This document shows, piece after piece, positions 9,801 to 16,698 of a stretch of 64,000 nucleotides of DNA; the stretch's first letter is position 1; each line of letters opens with the position of its first letter. The stretch lies in NCBI GenBank assembly GCA_017937065.1, contig JAGBEI010000026.1, positions 1-64,000 on the forward strand. Direction: 5' to 3'. The stretch comes from Clostridia bacterium (GTDB taxonomy: Bacteria > Bacillota > Clostridia > Oscillospirales > QAKW01). The translations under genes were made by a program, and so were the position numbers. Under the pieces are notes generated by a model, which saw only the letters and a list, made by a program, of their open reading frames with translations, searched no databases and had not been told where the DNA came from.

Positions 9801-9957
9801 TGCCGTTTGCAGTAGGCGGACCGTCATAAAACACATACGGCGTCCCCTTTGCACGGCAGTCCACACTCTTTTCGAATATTTTGTTATCCTGCCAAAACTT
9901 TTCCGTTTTTTTCTCTCGTTCGACAAAGTTTAAGTTTGTCGGCACTTCATTATACAT
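6808..9957 (-). CDS. ileS: Isoleucyl-tRNA synthetase
   Basis: A 1049-residue class I synthetase that charges tRNA-Ile and edits valine. The HIGH signature is in PTANGKPHIGHVL near residue 50 and the KMSKS loop in GQKMSKSKGN near residue 600. The CP1 editing region includes AWTTTPWTLPSN. The length and blocks such as EVEKMLGLDGKEQIEKYG and FVDDLSNWYVRRGRERYW place it in the eukaryote-like IleS2 class rather than the shorter bacterial IleS1 class; IleS2 enzymes are generally less sensitive to mupirocin, which is an inference here. ATG 9957 is chosen because AAAGGAGC lies 8 nt upstream; a longer reading frame to 9999 would run into the T-box terminator. Confidence 0.96.
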   Translation of the reverse strand: MYNEVPTNLNFVEREKKTEKFWQDNKIFEKSVDCRAKGTPYVFYDGPPTANGKPHIGHVLTRVIKDMIPRYQTMKGRMVPRKAGWDTHGLPVELEVEKMLGLDGKEQIEKYGLEPFIAHCKESVWKYKGMWEDFSRIVGFWADMDNPYVTYDNSFIESEWWALKKIFDKKLLYKGFKIVPYCPRCGTPLSSHEVAQGYKNVKERSAVVRFKAVGEDAYFLAWTTTPWTLPSNVALCVNPDVDYCKVHAADGKTYYLAQALLDSVLGTLAAEDKPAYEIVEHFKGSELEYREYEPLFPFVKPVCQKQGKKGHYITCDTYVTTADGTGIVHTAPAFGEDDANVGRKYDLPFVQFVDGKGELTAETPYAGMFVKDADPVILSDLDKAGLLFSAPKFEHDYPFCWRCDTPLIYYARESWFIKMTAVRDELIKNNNTINWIPESIGKRRFGDWLENVQDWGVSRNRYWGTPLNIWECECGHIHSIGSIEELKAMSDNCPDDIELHRPFIDAVTIKCPHCQKQMKRVPEVIDCWFDSGSMPFAQHHYPFENKELFESQFPADFISEAVDQTRGWFYSLLAISTLIFNKAPFKNCIVLGHVQDENGQKMSKSKGNAVDPFEALETYGADAIRWYFYTNSAPWLPNRFHGKAVIEGQRKFMGTLWNTYAFYVLYANIDSFDPTKHKLSECRLNVMDRWILSRLNSSVQCVDECLSGYKIPEAARALQDFVDDLSNWYVRRGRERYWVQGETDDKTAAYMTLFTALVTISKAAAPMIPFMTEDIYQNIVRSVDKTAPESIHLCTFPEVNTEYIDKELEYSMEKVLEIVVLGRAARNGSNIKNRQPLSVMYVNTEKVLENAYIEIIEDELNIKSVEFTDKTDSFISYKFKPQLKTVGPKYGKQLGEIRNALAELDGNSAKSELDKNGSITLSLSGGEVVLESADLLIETNQREGFYTVSDKGVTVALSTELSPELIEEGFAREIVSKVQTMRKEAGFNVTDHINITMSGSAKVTDTAQKMSKYITADTLADSLVCSEPCGYVKSWNINGENVSIGIEKA

Positions 9958-9979
9958 ATTACTGCTCCTTTTATAAAAT

Positions 9980-10210
9980 AGAAAAAGACTTTCGTCCATA
10001 ACAGGACGAAAGCCTCATGCTCACAAAACCACCTATTACAGCACACCGACATGCACGATTCGTATAACGGCGAATACCCGGCGGGATTTACTGTAATTTC
10101 AATCCGCAACTTAGGAGTGATTTTCAGAACTGCCATACTGTTACAGGGCTTACACTGTCCCCTGCTCGCTGATAATTTCCTGCAGCCTTACTCTCTCCGT
10201 CACAGTCTTT
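9980..10210 (-). ncRNA. Ile-specific T-box riboswitch of ileS
   Basis: The minus-strand leader has T-box architecture. Stem I begins near 10200 (GGAGAGAGTAAG), and the specifier loop reads GAAAATCACTCC, with the isoleucine codon AUC at complement 10119-10121. The antiterminator bulge carries UGGU (complement 10028-10031), complementary to the ACCA end of tRNA-Ile. GUAAUAGG before the bulge can pair with CCUGUUAU after it (8 bp including wobbles), and the latter overlaps the competing terminator. The usual T-box core (AGGGUGGNACCGCG) is degenerate here: UGGUUUUGUGAGC replaces UGGUACCGCG. Uncharged tRNA-Ile should stabilise read-through into ileS. Confidence 0.88.
9988..10014 (-). terminator. 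T-box terminator upstream of ileS
   Basis: GGCTTTCGTCC pairs with GGACGAAAGTC and is followed by five T on the minus strand. Its 5' arm contains the CC used by the antiterminator, so the two structures exclude each other. Confidence 0.85.
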
Positions 10211-10224
10211 TAGCTATTTTCTTT

Positions 10225-10253
10225 ATTTTAACATATGTTTTTAAATAATGCAA
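10225..10253 (-). promoter_or_regulatory. Sigma-A promoter for the ileS T-box transcript
   Basis: TTGCAT (complement 10248-10253), 17-nt spacer, TAAAAT (complement 10225-10230). The start of transcription would fall just before stem I of the T-box. Confidence 0.75.
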
Positions 10254-10290
10254 TAGCCTATAAGGGATTTAAAAATATTTTTGAAAAATA

Positions 10291-10319
10291 TTGACAAAAG
10301 AGCCCTTATTTGCTATCAT
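10291..10319 (+). promoter_or_regulatory. Sigma-A promoter for tRNA-Gly
   Basis: TTGACA (10291-10296), 17-nt spacer, TATCAT (10314-10319), 17 nt before the tRNA. It is back-to-back with the ileS promoter. Confidence 0.85.
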
Positions 10320-10336
10320 ATTTAAGTCGTTTAAAC

Positions 10337-10412
10337 GCGGGTGTAGCTCATCTGGTAGAGCGCAACCTTGCCAAGGTTGAGGTAGCGAGTTCGAGCCTCG
10401 TCACCCGCTCCA
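10337..10412 (+). tRNA. tRNA-Gly (GCC)
   Basis: A 76-nt cloverleaf. The acceptor stem GCGGGTG pairs with CACCCGC, the discriminator is T, and CCA is encoded. The anticodon loop TTGCCAA gives GCC, reading GGC/GGU. The T-loop is TTCGAGC. It is a single-gene transcription unit with its own promoter and terminator. Confidence 0.97.
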
Positions 10413-10449
10413 AGCCGCCGCAAGCATTATGCTTGCGGCGGCTGTTTTT
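10413..10449 (+). terminator. Intrinsic terminator after tRNA-Gly
   Basis: A 14-bp perfect stem AGCCGCCGCAAGCA/TGCTTGCGGCGGCT is followed by GTTTTTA. It starts on the base after the CCA end. Confidence 0.9.
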
Positions 10450-10467
10450 AATTTAATTTTACACAGC

Positions 10468-11760
10468 TCATTCCTGTAGCTGTGGCATTCTCTTAACAAT
10501 CACTTCACGGACAAGCTTTTCATCGGTAGAAACTATCTCAAACTCAAACTGCCCATGCTCAAACGTCTCTCCTAACGGAGGTATGGTTCCCAGTTTTTCA
10601 ACAATCCAGCCGTTTAAAGTAGCAGCATCACTGTCAAAATCACACTTCAGCTCGCGCTCCACTTTATACAGCTCAGTACCGCCAGAAATTTTATATGTAC
10701 TCTTATCCACCGTCACGATTTCATCAGAAGAACTTTCCAATTCGCCGATAAGCTGTTCTATCAGGTCATTTATTGTAATAATACCGTCTGTTCCGCCGAA
10801 TTCATCTACAACAACGGCAAAGCGTATTTTACTCTCTTTCATCATCCTGAAAAGCTCATCTGCTTTAGTATGAGATGAAACAAAAAACGGCTTTATTACC
10901 GACTTTTTCAAAATGGTGTCCTTGTCAAACTCATTTAAGCGGAAAAATTTACGTGCATCAAGCACACCTATTATCTGGTCCGCGTTTTTATCATACACCG
11001 GATAATACATATGGTTGCTTTCAAATATGGTTTTATGCCATTCCTCTACACTGTCCTCTTTCCTGAGTGCTGTAACCTCGGTTCTGTGGGTCATAATTTC
11101 ACCCACTGAAATATCGTCAAACTCAAAGACATTTTGAATTATACTGTTTTCCTGCTCGTCTATAATTCCGCTCTCGGTTCCCGCTTCCGCCAGCATGCGG
11201 ATTTCCTCTTCACTGACTTCGCTGTCATCCGCGTTCGGATCAATTCCCATAATCTTTAAAATAAGATTGGTTGATACGGTAAGCAGCCACACGAGCGGAG
11301 CGAAAGCTACCGATATAAAGCTCACTGTGCCCGAAAGACCGAGCGCCATTTTCTCCGTCTTGCGCATAGCCAGTCTCTTCGGTACAAGTTCACCGAAAAC
11401 AAGAGTTACAAACGACAGAATAATCGTTATAACAACAACGGCAATAGTGTTAAGCGTTGCCTCGGGTACCGGCACTCCCGCGTTTTTCAGCGCGGCGACA
11501 ATAGGGTCAGAAAAATTATCTGCCGCAAATGCACTGCCAAGAAAACCCGACAGAGTGATGGCAACCTGTATGGTTGCAAGAAAGCGTGCAGGCTGACGGG
11601 TCAATTTGCTGAGCCTTTTTGCGCTCTTATTACCGCTTTCAGCAAGTTTGGCAAGCTTATTTTCATTCATAGATAAAACTGCTATCTCGGCGCATGCAAA
11701 GACAGCGTTTAATAGTATAAGTACAACTTGAAGTATTATTTGCGCTATTATTTTATTCAA
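10468..11760 (-). CDS. CNNM/CorC (hemolysin-like) transport protein with CBS pair
   Basis: A 430-residue membrane protein. Residues 1 to about 190 form the CNNM (DUF21) transmembrane domain with three or four helices, and a pair of CBS domains follows at about 205-340 (IMTHRTEVTALRKEDSVEEW; IGVLDARKFF; KIRFAVVVDEFGGTDGIIT). The C-terminal CorC/HlyC domain spans about 350-428 (LNGWIVEKLGTIPPLGETF). The family is implicated in magnesium or cobalt efflux and is often mislabelled hemolysin. The start is a TTG with GGAGG 9 nt upstream; no ATG is available nearby. A tiny ORF with its own Shine-Dalgarno precedes it on the same transcript. Confidence 0.9.
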   Translation of the reverse strand: MNKIIAQIILQVVLILLNAVFACAEIAVLSMNENKLAKLAESGNKSAKRLSKLTRQPARFLATIQVAITLSGFLGSAFAADNFSDPIVAALKNAGVPVPEATLNTIAVVVITIILSFVTLVFGELVPKRLAMRKTEKMALGLSGTVSFISVAFAPLVWLLTVSTNLILKIMGIDPNADDSEVSEEEIRMLAEAGTESGIIDEQENSIIQNVFEFDDISVGEIMTHRTEVTALRKEDSVEEWHKTIFESNHMYYPVYDKNADQIIGVLDARKFFRLNEFDKDTILKKSVIKPFFVSSHTKADELFRMMKESKIRFAVVVDEFGGTDGIITINDLIEQLIGELESSSDEIVTVDKSTYKISGGTELYKVERELKCDFDSDAATLNGWIVEKLGTIPPLGETFEHGQFEFEIVSTDEKLVREVIVKRMPQLQE

Positions 11761-11811
11761 AATTATTTCCTCCGTAATACGTTTTAGATAAATACAAAAT
11801 AAAACACGTAT

Positions 11812-11880
11812 TTACAGAAGCATATGCAACACAGCGCAGCACATATTTCGGTCAGGGTTATCCGAACTGTCAGAATCCAT
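11812..11880 (-). CDS. Candidate 22-residue leader or small protein upstream of the CorC-like gene
   Basis: A short ORF beginning ATG-GAT-TCT with a strong GGAGGAAGG Shine-Dalgarno about 6 nt upstream, 35 nt below the -10 of the promoter for the CorC-like gene. The product has an acidic, Ser/Asp-rich N-terminal half (MDSDSSDNPD) and a hydrophobic end containing two adjacent cysteines. It ends 52 nt before the downstream TTG start. I recognise no family. It could be a regulatory leader peptide, a small membrane-associated protein, or chance. Placement of promoter, Shine-Dalgarno and ATG on one mRNA is the main support. Confidence 0.4.
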   Translation of the reverse strand: MDSDSSDNPDRNMCCAVLHMLL

Positions 11881-11914
11881 ATTAATACCTTCCTCCATTT
11901 CTTTTATTTTGTTA

Positions 11915-11943
11915 AGTTTAACAGAAATTTATAATAATGTCAA
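11915..11943 (-). promoter_or_regulatory. Sigma-A promoter for the small ORF and CorC-like gene
   Basis: TTGACA (complement 11938-11943), 17-nt spacer, TAAACT (complement 11915-11920). Confidence 0.8.
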
Positions 11944-11970
11944 GCGGCATAGCACAAGGTTAACTTTTTA

Positions 11971-11999
11971 TTGATAATTTATAGCGTTTATGCTATAAT
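11971..11999 (+). promoter_or_regulatory. Sigma-A promoter for azlCD-feoB
   Basis: TTGATA (11971-11976), 17-nt spacer, TATAAT (11994-11999), 34 nt upstream of the azlC start and back-to-back with the CorC-like promoter. Confidence 0.85.
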
Positions 12000-12033
12000 A
12001 TCAGCAAAAAAATCAGGAAAAAGAGAGTTTTTC

Positions 12034-12729
12034 ATGAAAGAACACACTTTCAAAACAGCATTTAAGGATTCCGTACCGGTAATGGCAGGTTATATTGTGC
12101 TCGGCACTGCTTTCGGCGTGTTGCTGGCAGATAAAGGTTATAGCTTTATTTGGGCTTTGGCAATGAGTCTTACAGTTTACGCCGGATCGATGCAGTTTGT
12201 CGCTGTAAATCTTCTCACAGGCGGCGCATCACTTATTTCTGCGGCAATTATGACTCTGCTTGTAAACGCAAGACATATAATTTACGGAATATCAATGATC
12301 GAAAAATACAGAGGTACCGGAAAGGCAAAACCATATCTGATTTTTTCGTTGACTGACGAAACCTATGCGCTGGTTTGCCGCGGTAATCCTGCAGATACCG
12401 ACTCCAAAAAATATTATTTGTACATTTCAGTTCTGAACCAATGCTATTGGATTGCAGGCAGTATTGTCGGCGCACTGATAGGCTCCGCCCTCACCTTTAA
12501 TACTGCCGGAATAGATTTTGCCATGACAGCACTTTTTACGGTGATTTTTGTTGACCAGCTGCTGTCTGCAAAAAATATTATTCCCGCAATAATCGGAATT
12601 GTCTGCTCTGTCATATGTCTTATTATATTTAAGGCGCAGAATTTTCTTATTCCGTCAATGCTGATAATAACACTGTCATTATTTATTTACGGATACTTTT
12701 CCAAAAAGGCGGGCAAAGCAGATGAATAA
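12034..12729 (+). CDS. azlC: AzlC-family branched-chain amino acid exporter, large subunit
   Basis: A 231-residue membrane protein with about six helices. The N-terminal KDSVPVMAGYIVLGTAFGVLL and VYAGSMQFVAVNLL blocks are diagnostic of AzlC. With AzlD it exports branched-chain amino acids and toxic analogues in Bacillus. ATG 12034 is used; translation further upstream would start inside the promoter. The Shine-Dalgarno (GGAAAAAGAGAG) is weak. It overlaps azlD by 8 nt. Confidence 0.9.
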   Translation: MKEHTFKTAFKDSVPVMAGYIVLGTAFGVLLADKGYSFIWALAMSLTVYAGSMQFVAVNLLTGGASLISAAIMTLLVNARHIIYGISMIEKYRGTGKAKPYLIFSLTDETYALVCRGNPADTDSKKYYLYISVLNQCYWIAGSIVGALIGSALTFNTAGIDFAMTALFTVIFVDQLLSAKNIIPAIIGIVCSVICLIIFKAQNFLIPSMLIITLSLFIYGYFSKKAGKADE

Positions 12730-13054
12730 GCTGACTCACGATATACTGGTTATAATAATAGTAGCAGCCGTTACTATGCTTACACGTTTTTTACCCTTTC
12801 TGCTTTTTCCGGGAAACAGAAAAATACCGAAACCGATAACATTTTTAAGCAGAGTTCTCCCCTGTTCTGTAATGGGCATGCTTGTAATTTACTGTTTAAA
12901 GGATATATCCTTACTTTCAGCGCCATACGGAATTCCGGAATTTTTATCTATCGCGCTTGTAGCCGGTACATATATCTGGAAGAGAAATACACTTTTAAGT
13001 ATTCTTTTGGGCACAGTTTGCTATATGCTGCTTATACAGTTTGTATTTGTTTAA
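12722..13054 (+). CDS. azlD: AzlD-family branched-chain amino acid exporter, small subunit
   Basis: A 110-residue protein with about four helices; the N-terminal block VTMLTRFLPFLLFPG is the AzlD signature. It partners AzlC, overlapping its gene by 8 nt. No Lrp-type regulator accompanies the pair, unlike Bacillus azlB. Confidence 0.9.
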   Translation: MNKLTHDILVIIIVAAVTMLTRFLPFLLFPGNRKIPKPITFLSRVLPCSVMGMLVIYCLKDISLLSAPYGIPEFLSIALVAGTYIWKRNTLLSILLGTVCYMLLIQFVFV

Positions 13055-13111
13055 TTTATATTTTTATCTTTGCACGCATATATTTTTAAAAAAGCTGCGG
13101 AGGTAAAACAA

Positions 13112-15388
13112 ATGCCGCTAAAAGTTGCGTTAATAGGTAATCCGAACAGCGGAAAAACCACACTGTTTAATATACTTACCGGTTCAAATCAAACGGTCGG
13201 AAACTGGCCGGGAGTCACCGTGGAAAAAAAACAAGGCAGGCTTGTCTATGACAGGTCTGTTTTTATTTGCGATCTTCCGGGTGTATATTCACTTTCACCA
13301 TATACGGCAGAGGAAATCATAGTAAAAGAGTATCTTGAAAACGAGCCGCCCGATTTGATTTTAAATATAATTGACGCTTCAAATTTAGAACGAAATCTAT
13401 ATCTCACAACACAGCTGCTTGAGCTTAACATCCCCATGGTGCTTGCACTCAATATGATGGATGTTGTAAAAAAGCAAAACACAAAAATCAATATTGCACA
13501 GCTTGAAAAAATCCTCGGTTGTAAAGCCGTTGAAATTTCGGCTTCGCAAAACAAAGGCATTGACACACTCATAAACGCTGTCACAAGCCGTAATAATTTA
13601 CATCTGAATGCTCTCAGATTTGATGATAGAACAGAAAAATCACTGTCACAAATATCCGATATAACAGGTATCAAAAATTGCCGACACATGCTTATAAACC
13701 TGTTTGAGCGAGATAAAAATTCATTTAAAAATTTAAAAATCAACAAAACGCTGCGAAAATGTATTGAGAACGTCATATCCGAAGCCGAACATATGCAAGG
13801 CGACAAAAGCGAAAACATAATTGCCGAGCAAAGATACATTCAGATAGATAAAATCTGCCGGCAATGCAAAAAGTCCGCAGGTATACACGGCAAAGGAATA
13901 AGCGACAAAATAGACGACATAGTAACAAATAAATATCTTGCCTATCCTATCTTTATAGTTGTTATGACTTTAATATATTCGCTGTCAATGGGCGGCATAA
14001 GCCGCAATGCGTCCGAATTTATTTCAAGCGGTATTTTCGGAGAGGGCTGGCACTTATTCGGAATCGGAACATCCGAATATAACACGGCACTTGAAGAATA
14101 CAAAACCGCTGAAGCAATAATATCGGAATTTGAAAAAGACGGTACTGCGCACAGTAAAATAATATATGTAAAAAAAGTAAATAATACCTCACAGAAACTT
14201 GCCGCAACTCGTGAAGATTATGAAAAAGCACTCAATGTTCAGCGGCCTATACCGCAAAATTACGGAATATGGGTGCCGGGTTTTCAGACCTTAATTCCGT
14301 CTGCTTTATCTCGGATAAATTGTTCCCAAGACATAACCGACCTTGTATGCGACGGAATTATCAACGGAGTCGGTTCTGTGCTGGGATTTATACCGCAGAT
14401 GCTGATATTGTTTTTATGTCTTTCTCTGCTGGAAAGCTGCGGTTATATGTCAAGAATTGCATTTATCACCGATAAAATACTTAACAGATTCGGTCTTTCC
14501 GGAAAATCGTTTATACCGATTATTATGGGTACAGGCTGCGGCGTGCCCGGCGTTATGGCAGCGCGCACGATAGAGAGCCACAGTGATAAAATCATAACTA
14601 TAACAACTACAACTTTTATGCCATGCAGCGCAAAGCTCCCGCTGATTGCCTTAATAACATCGTCATTTTTTAACAATTCAGTGTGGATAGCTCCGTTTGT
14701 ATATATAATAAGTGTTCTTTCAATTTTTATTTCCGGAATTATACTGAAAAAAATCAAACGCTTTTCCGGTCAGCCATGTCCGTTTATTATGGAAATGCCA
14801 CAGTACCGGTTACCCAAAATTTCAGTAATATACAAAACCGTAAAAGAGCGCATTCTATCATTTATAAAAAAAGCAGGAACTGTTATCGTTTTAGCCTCAA
14901 TAGGTGTATGGATTTTATCAAATTACGGTTTATCAGGTACGCAAATTATAAAATGTGAAATTAAAGAAAGCTTTCTTGCAGTGCTCGGCAAAGCTTTGGC
15001 ACCTATATTTGCCCCGCTTGGCTGGAACAGCTGGGAGCTTGCTGTATCGGCTTTGTCGGGAATAATTGCAAAGGAAAACATTGTAAGCTCACTCAGCATT
15101 CTGCTCGACAGTGCCAATATCAGCACGGTTATGCCTGAGCTTATAAGCAGTAAAGCCGCTCTTTCCTTTATGCTGTTCAACGTGCTGTGTGCGCCGTGTC
15201 TTGCCGCAATATCGACAATTTTCCGTGAAATGCACAGTACAAAACGCGCGGTATTTGCCGTGATTTATCAATGCGTATTTGCATATTTTACGGCATTTGC
15301 CGCATATCATATTTCATTTTTCACACTTCCGCTATTGATAATAATTTTATTTACAGCCTCCCGTTCAAAAAAACGCCTTTTATATTAG
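13112..15388 (+). CDS. feoB: Ferrous iron transporter FeoB
   Basis: A 758-residue iron(II) transporter in the cytoplasmic membrane. The N-terminal G protein domain shows G1 GNPNSGKTT (residues 9-17), switch region NWPGVTVEKK, G3 DLPG and G4 NMMD. The membrane domain carries the two Gate-type segments (GFIPQMLILFLCLSLLESCGYMSR and IPIIMGTGCGVPGVMAAR). A hydrophilic insertion at about 320-385 sits between them, as in many clostridial FeoBs. No feoA or feoC is adjacent. ATG 13112 has GGAGGT 8 nt upstream. The gene is 57 nt downstream of azlD with no terminator between, so it may be co-transcribed. Confidence 0.95.
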   Translation: MPLKVALIGNPNSGKTTLFNILTGSNQTVGNWPGVTVEKKQGRLVYDRSVFICDLPGVYSLSPYTAEEIIVKEYLENEPPDLILNIIDASNLERNLYLTTQLLELNIPMVLALNMMDVVKKQNTKINIAQLEKILGCKAVEISASQNKGIDTLINAVTSRNNLHLNALRFDDRTEKSLSQISDITGIKNCRHMLINLFERDKNSFKNLKINKTLRKCIENVISEAEHMQGDKSENIIAEQRYIQIDKICRQCKKSAGIHGKGISDKIDDIVTNKYLAYPIFIVVMTLIYSLSMGGISRNASEFISSGIFGEGWHLFGIGTSEYNTALEEYKTAEAIISEFEKDGTAHSKIIYVKKVNNTSQKLAATREDYEKALNVQRPIPQNYGIWVPGFQTLIPSALSRINCSQDITDLVCDGIINGVGSVLGFIPQMLILFLCLSLLESCGYMSRIAFITDKILNRFGLSGKSFIPIIMGTGCGVPGVMAARTIESHSDKIITITTTTFMPCSAKLPLIALITSSFFNNSVWIAPFVYIISVLSIFISGIILKKIKRFSGQPCPFIMEMPQYRLPKISVIYKTVKERILSFIKKAGTVIVLASIGVWILSNYGLSGTQIIKCEIKESFLAVLGKALAPIFAPLGWNSWELAVSALSGIIAKENIVSSLSILLDSANISTVMPELISSKAALSFMLFNVLCAPCLAAISTIFREMHSTKRAVFAVIYQCVFAYFTAFAAYHISFFTLPLLIIILFTASRSKKRLLY

Positions 15389-15407
15389 CTTTCCATCGGC
15401 ACATATT

Positions 15408-15635
15408 TCATATTTTAAAAATTTCATCATAGGTCACATTTAATATTTTCCTTAACAAAATAATTTCATCGGGATATAAATGTCTCTGCCCCACTTCAAT
15501 TTTGGCAAGCGCACTTCTTGTAATATCACAGCCCTCTATTTGTAAACGGGCAGAAACCATTTCCTGTGTAAGCTCTGCCTTTTCTCTAAGCAATTTAATG
15601 TTATAACCGACCTTTTTCTCTATCAAACTGTTCAT
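15408..15635 (-). CDS. XRE-family helix-turn-helix regulator
   Basis: A 75-residue protein consisting of one Cro/C1-type HTH domain (KLLREKAELTQEMVSARLQ followed by ITRSALAKIEVGQRHLYPDEI). It has no effector domain, so it is probably a simple DNA-binding repressor. The gene is divergent from the lipoprotein gene at 15746, and the shared intergenic region carries a perfect inverted repeat, suggesting autoregulation and control of its neighbour. The ATG has AAGAGGA at 8 nt. Confidence 0.85.
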   Translation of the reverse strand: MNSLIEKKVGYNIKLLREKAELTQEMVSARLQIEGCDITRSALAKIEVGQRHLYPDEIILLRKILNVTYDEIFKI

Positions 15636-15650
15636 TGTTATATCCTCTTT

Positions 15651-15697
15651 TACACTTGTTTAAAAAATTATCTTGACAATAGTATATTTCAAGTGTA
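15651..15697. promoter_or_regulatory. Inverted-repeat operator candidate between XRE regulator and lipoprotein
   Basis: TACACTTG (15651-15658) and CAAGTGTA (15690-15697) are perfect 8-bp inverted copies flanking the -35 of the rightward promoter; the second copy runs into the -10. A further imperfect repeat TGCACT...GGTGCA lies at 15707-15724. Confidence 0.5.
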
Positions 15698-15701
15698 TAA
15701 T
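15673..15701 (+). promoter_or_regulatory. Sigma-A promoter for the lipoprotein/membrane protein pair
   Basis: A consensus promoter: TTGACA (15673-15678), 17-nt spacer, TATAAT (15696-15701). Confidence 0.88.
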
Positions 15702-15745
15702 ACAAATGCACTTATATAGGTGCAAAATTAAAGGAGGAATATTAA

Positions 15746-16261
15746 ATGAAAAAGGTTATTCTGTTGTTTTTAGGTTTGGTAATTTGTATTTCAACAGCAT
15801 CTTGTAAAGCAGAATATCAACCTGCAAAAGAAGCCGGCAGTACATCGACGCAAGAAACAAACGCTGAAAAAACATACGGTATCAATGAATCCGTAACATT
15901 AGACGATTTGAGATTTACCGCAAATGAAATTAAGGTGTCCGAAGGGGACGAGTTTTTTACACCGCAAAGCGGCAATGTTTTTATCGGCGTTAATTTCACT
16001 GTTGAAAACATCTCAGATGAAGAACAATCAGTAAGTTCTCCGTTGCTTTTCGACGCATATGCAGATGATGCAAAGTGCGATTATTCGTTTAATGCCGCAT
16101 GCGCATTTTACGACGGAGAATTAGACGGAAGCATTGCTCCCGGTAAAAGGTTAGCAGGCTGGTATGCAGTTGAAGTGCCTGAAAACTGGTCAAAACTCGA
16201 ACTGAATGTAAAGTCGTCCTGGCTTGCATCAAAAACAGCTGTCTTTGCATTTAACAGATAA
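15746..16261 (+). CDS. Lipoprotein with DUF4352-like domain
   Basis: A 171-residue protein with a lipoprotein signal peptide (lipobox TASC, modified Cys at residue 20) and a short polar linker, then an immunoglobulin-like beta domain of the DUF4352/telokin type from about residue 50. Family-like features include the early FTANEIKVSEG strand, FIGVNFTVENISDEEQSVSS and the C-terminal GWYAVEVPENWSKLELNV. Such proteins are anchored outside the membrane; their role is generally unknown. It has AAAGGAGG 7 nt upstream and forms an operon with the next small membrane protein, under a promoter probably controlled by the adjacent XRE regulator. Confidence 0.75.
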   Translation: MKKVILLFLGLVICISTASCKAEYQPAKEAGSTSTQETNAEKTYGINESVTLDDLRFTANEIKVSEGDEFFTPQSGNVFIGVNFTVENISDEEQSVSSPLLFDAYADDAKCDYSFNAACAFYDGELDGSIAPGKRLAGWYAVEVPENWSKLELNVKSSWLASKTAVFAFNR

Positions 16262-16280
16262 TTGAAGAAAGAGGAAGTTT

Positions 16281-16646
16281 ATGAGAAGTAAAGTTTTATG
16301 TGTATCCAACATACTTTCAACGGCATATGTAATTTATTTAATGTTTTATTTCTTTGGAAGTACATCAAGTGCAAGCGGAACCGAAGCCATTGGATACGCA
16401 ATTGCAGGTGCGCTTTTAATGCCGCATATTATTATGTTTTTAATAGGTACTGTATTCGGCTGGCTCGGTTTTTTTATTAAAAAGAGCTGGGCGGCACTTA
16501 CATCTGCAATTTTATATGCAGTTGGTACATTGTTCTTCCCTGCATATTTTATGTTTGGAGTCCCGATACTGACAATCGGTTTTATAGGCTTTTCCAAACA
16601 AAGAAAGCTTAATTCACAGGTAAAAGCCGAGACTGCCGGCAATTAA
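16281..16646 (+). CDS. Small membrane protein of unknown function
   Basis: A 121-residue protein with three or four predicted membrane helices (about residues 6-24, 38-66, 69-84 and 88-106) and a basic C-terminus. I recognise no family. It is 19 nt downstream of the lipoprotein gene, with AGAGGAAG before its ATG, and the pair ends at a shared terminator. It is probably produced together with the lipoprotein in response to whatever relieves the XRE regulator. Confidence 0.7.
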   Translation: MRSKVLCVSNILSTAYVIYLMFYFFGSTSSASGTEAIGYAIAGALLMPHIIMFLIGTVFGWLGFFIKKSWAALTSAILYAVGTLFFPAYFMFGVPILTIGFIGFSKQRKLNSQVKAETAGN

Positions 16647-16653
16647 AAAACAT

Positions 16654-16680
16654 AAAGCCTATCGATAGTCGGTAGGCTTT
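16654..16680. terminator. Bidirectional intrinsic terminator
   Basis: AAAGCCTATCGA pairs with TCGGTAGGCTTT. T-rich tracts on both sides suit the two convergent operons. Confidence 0.8.
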
Positions 16681-16698
16681 ATTTATTTCACTTAATTA

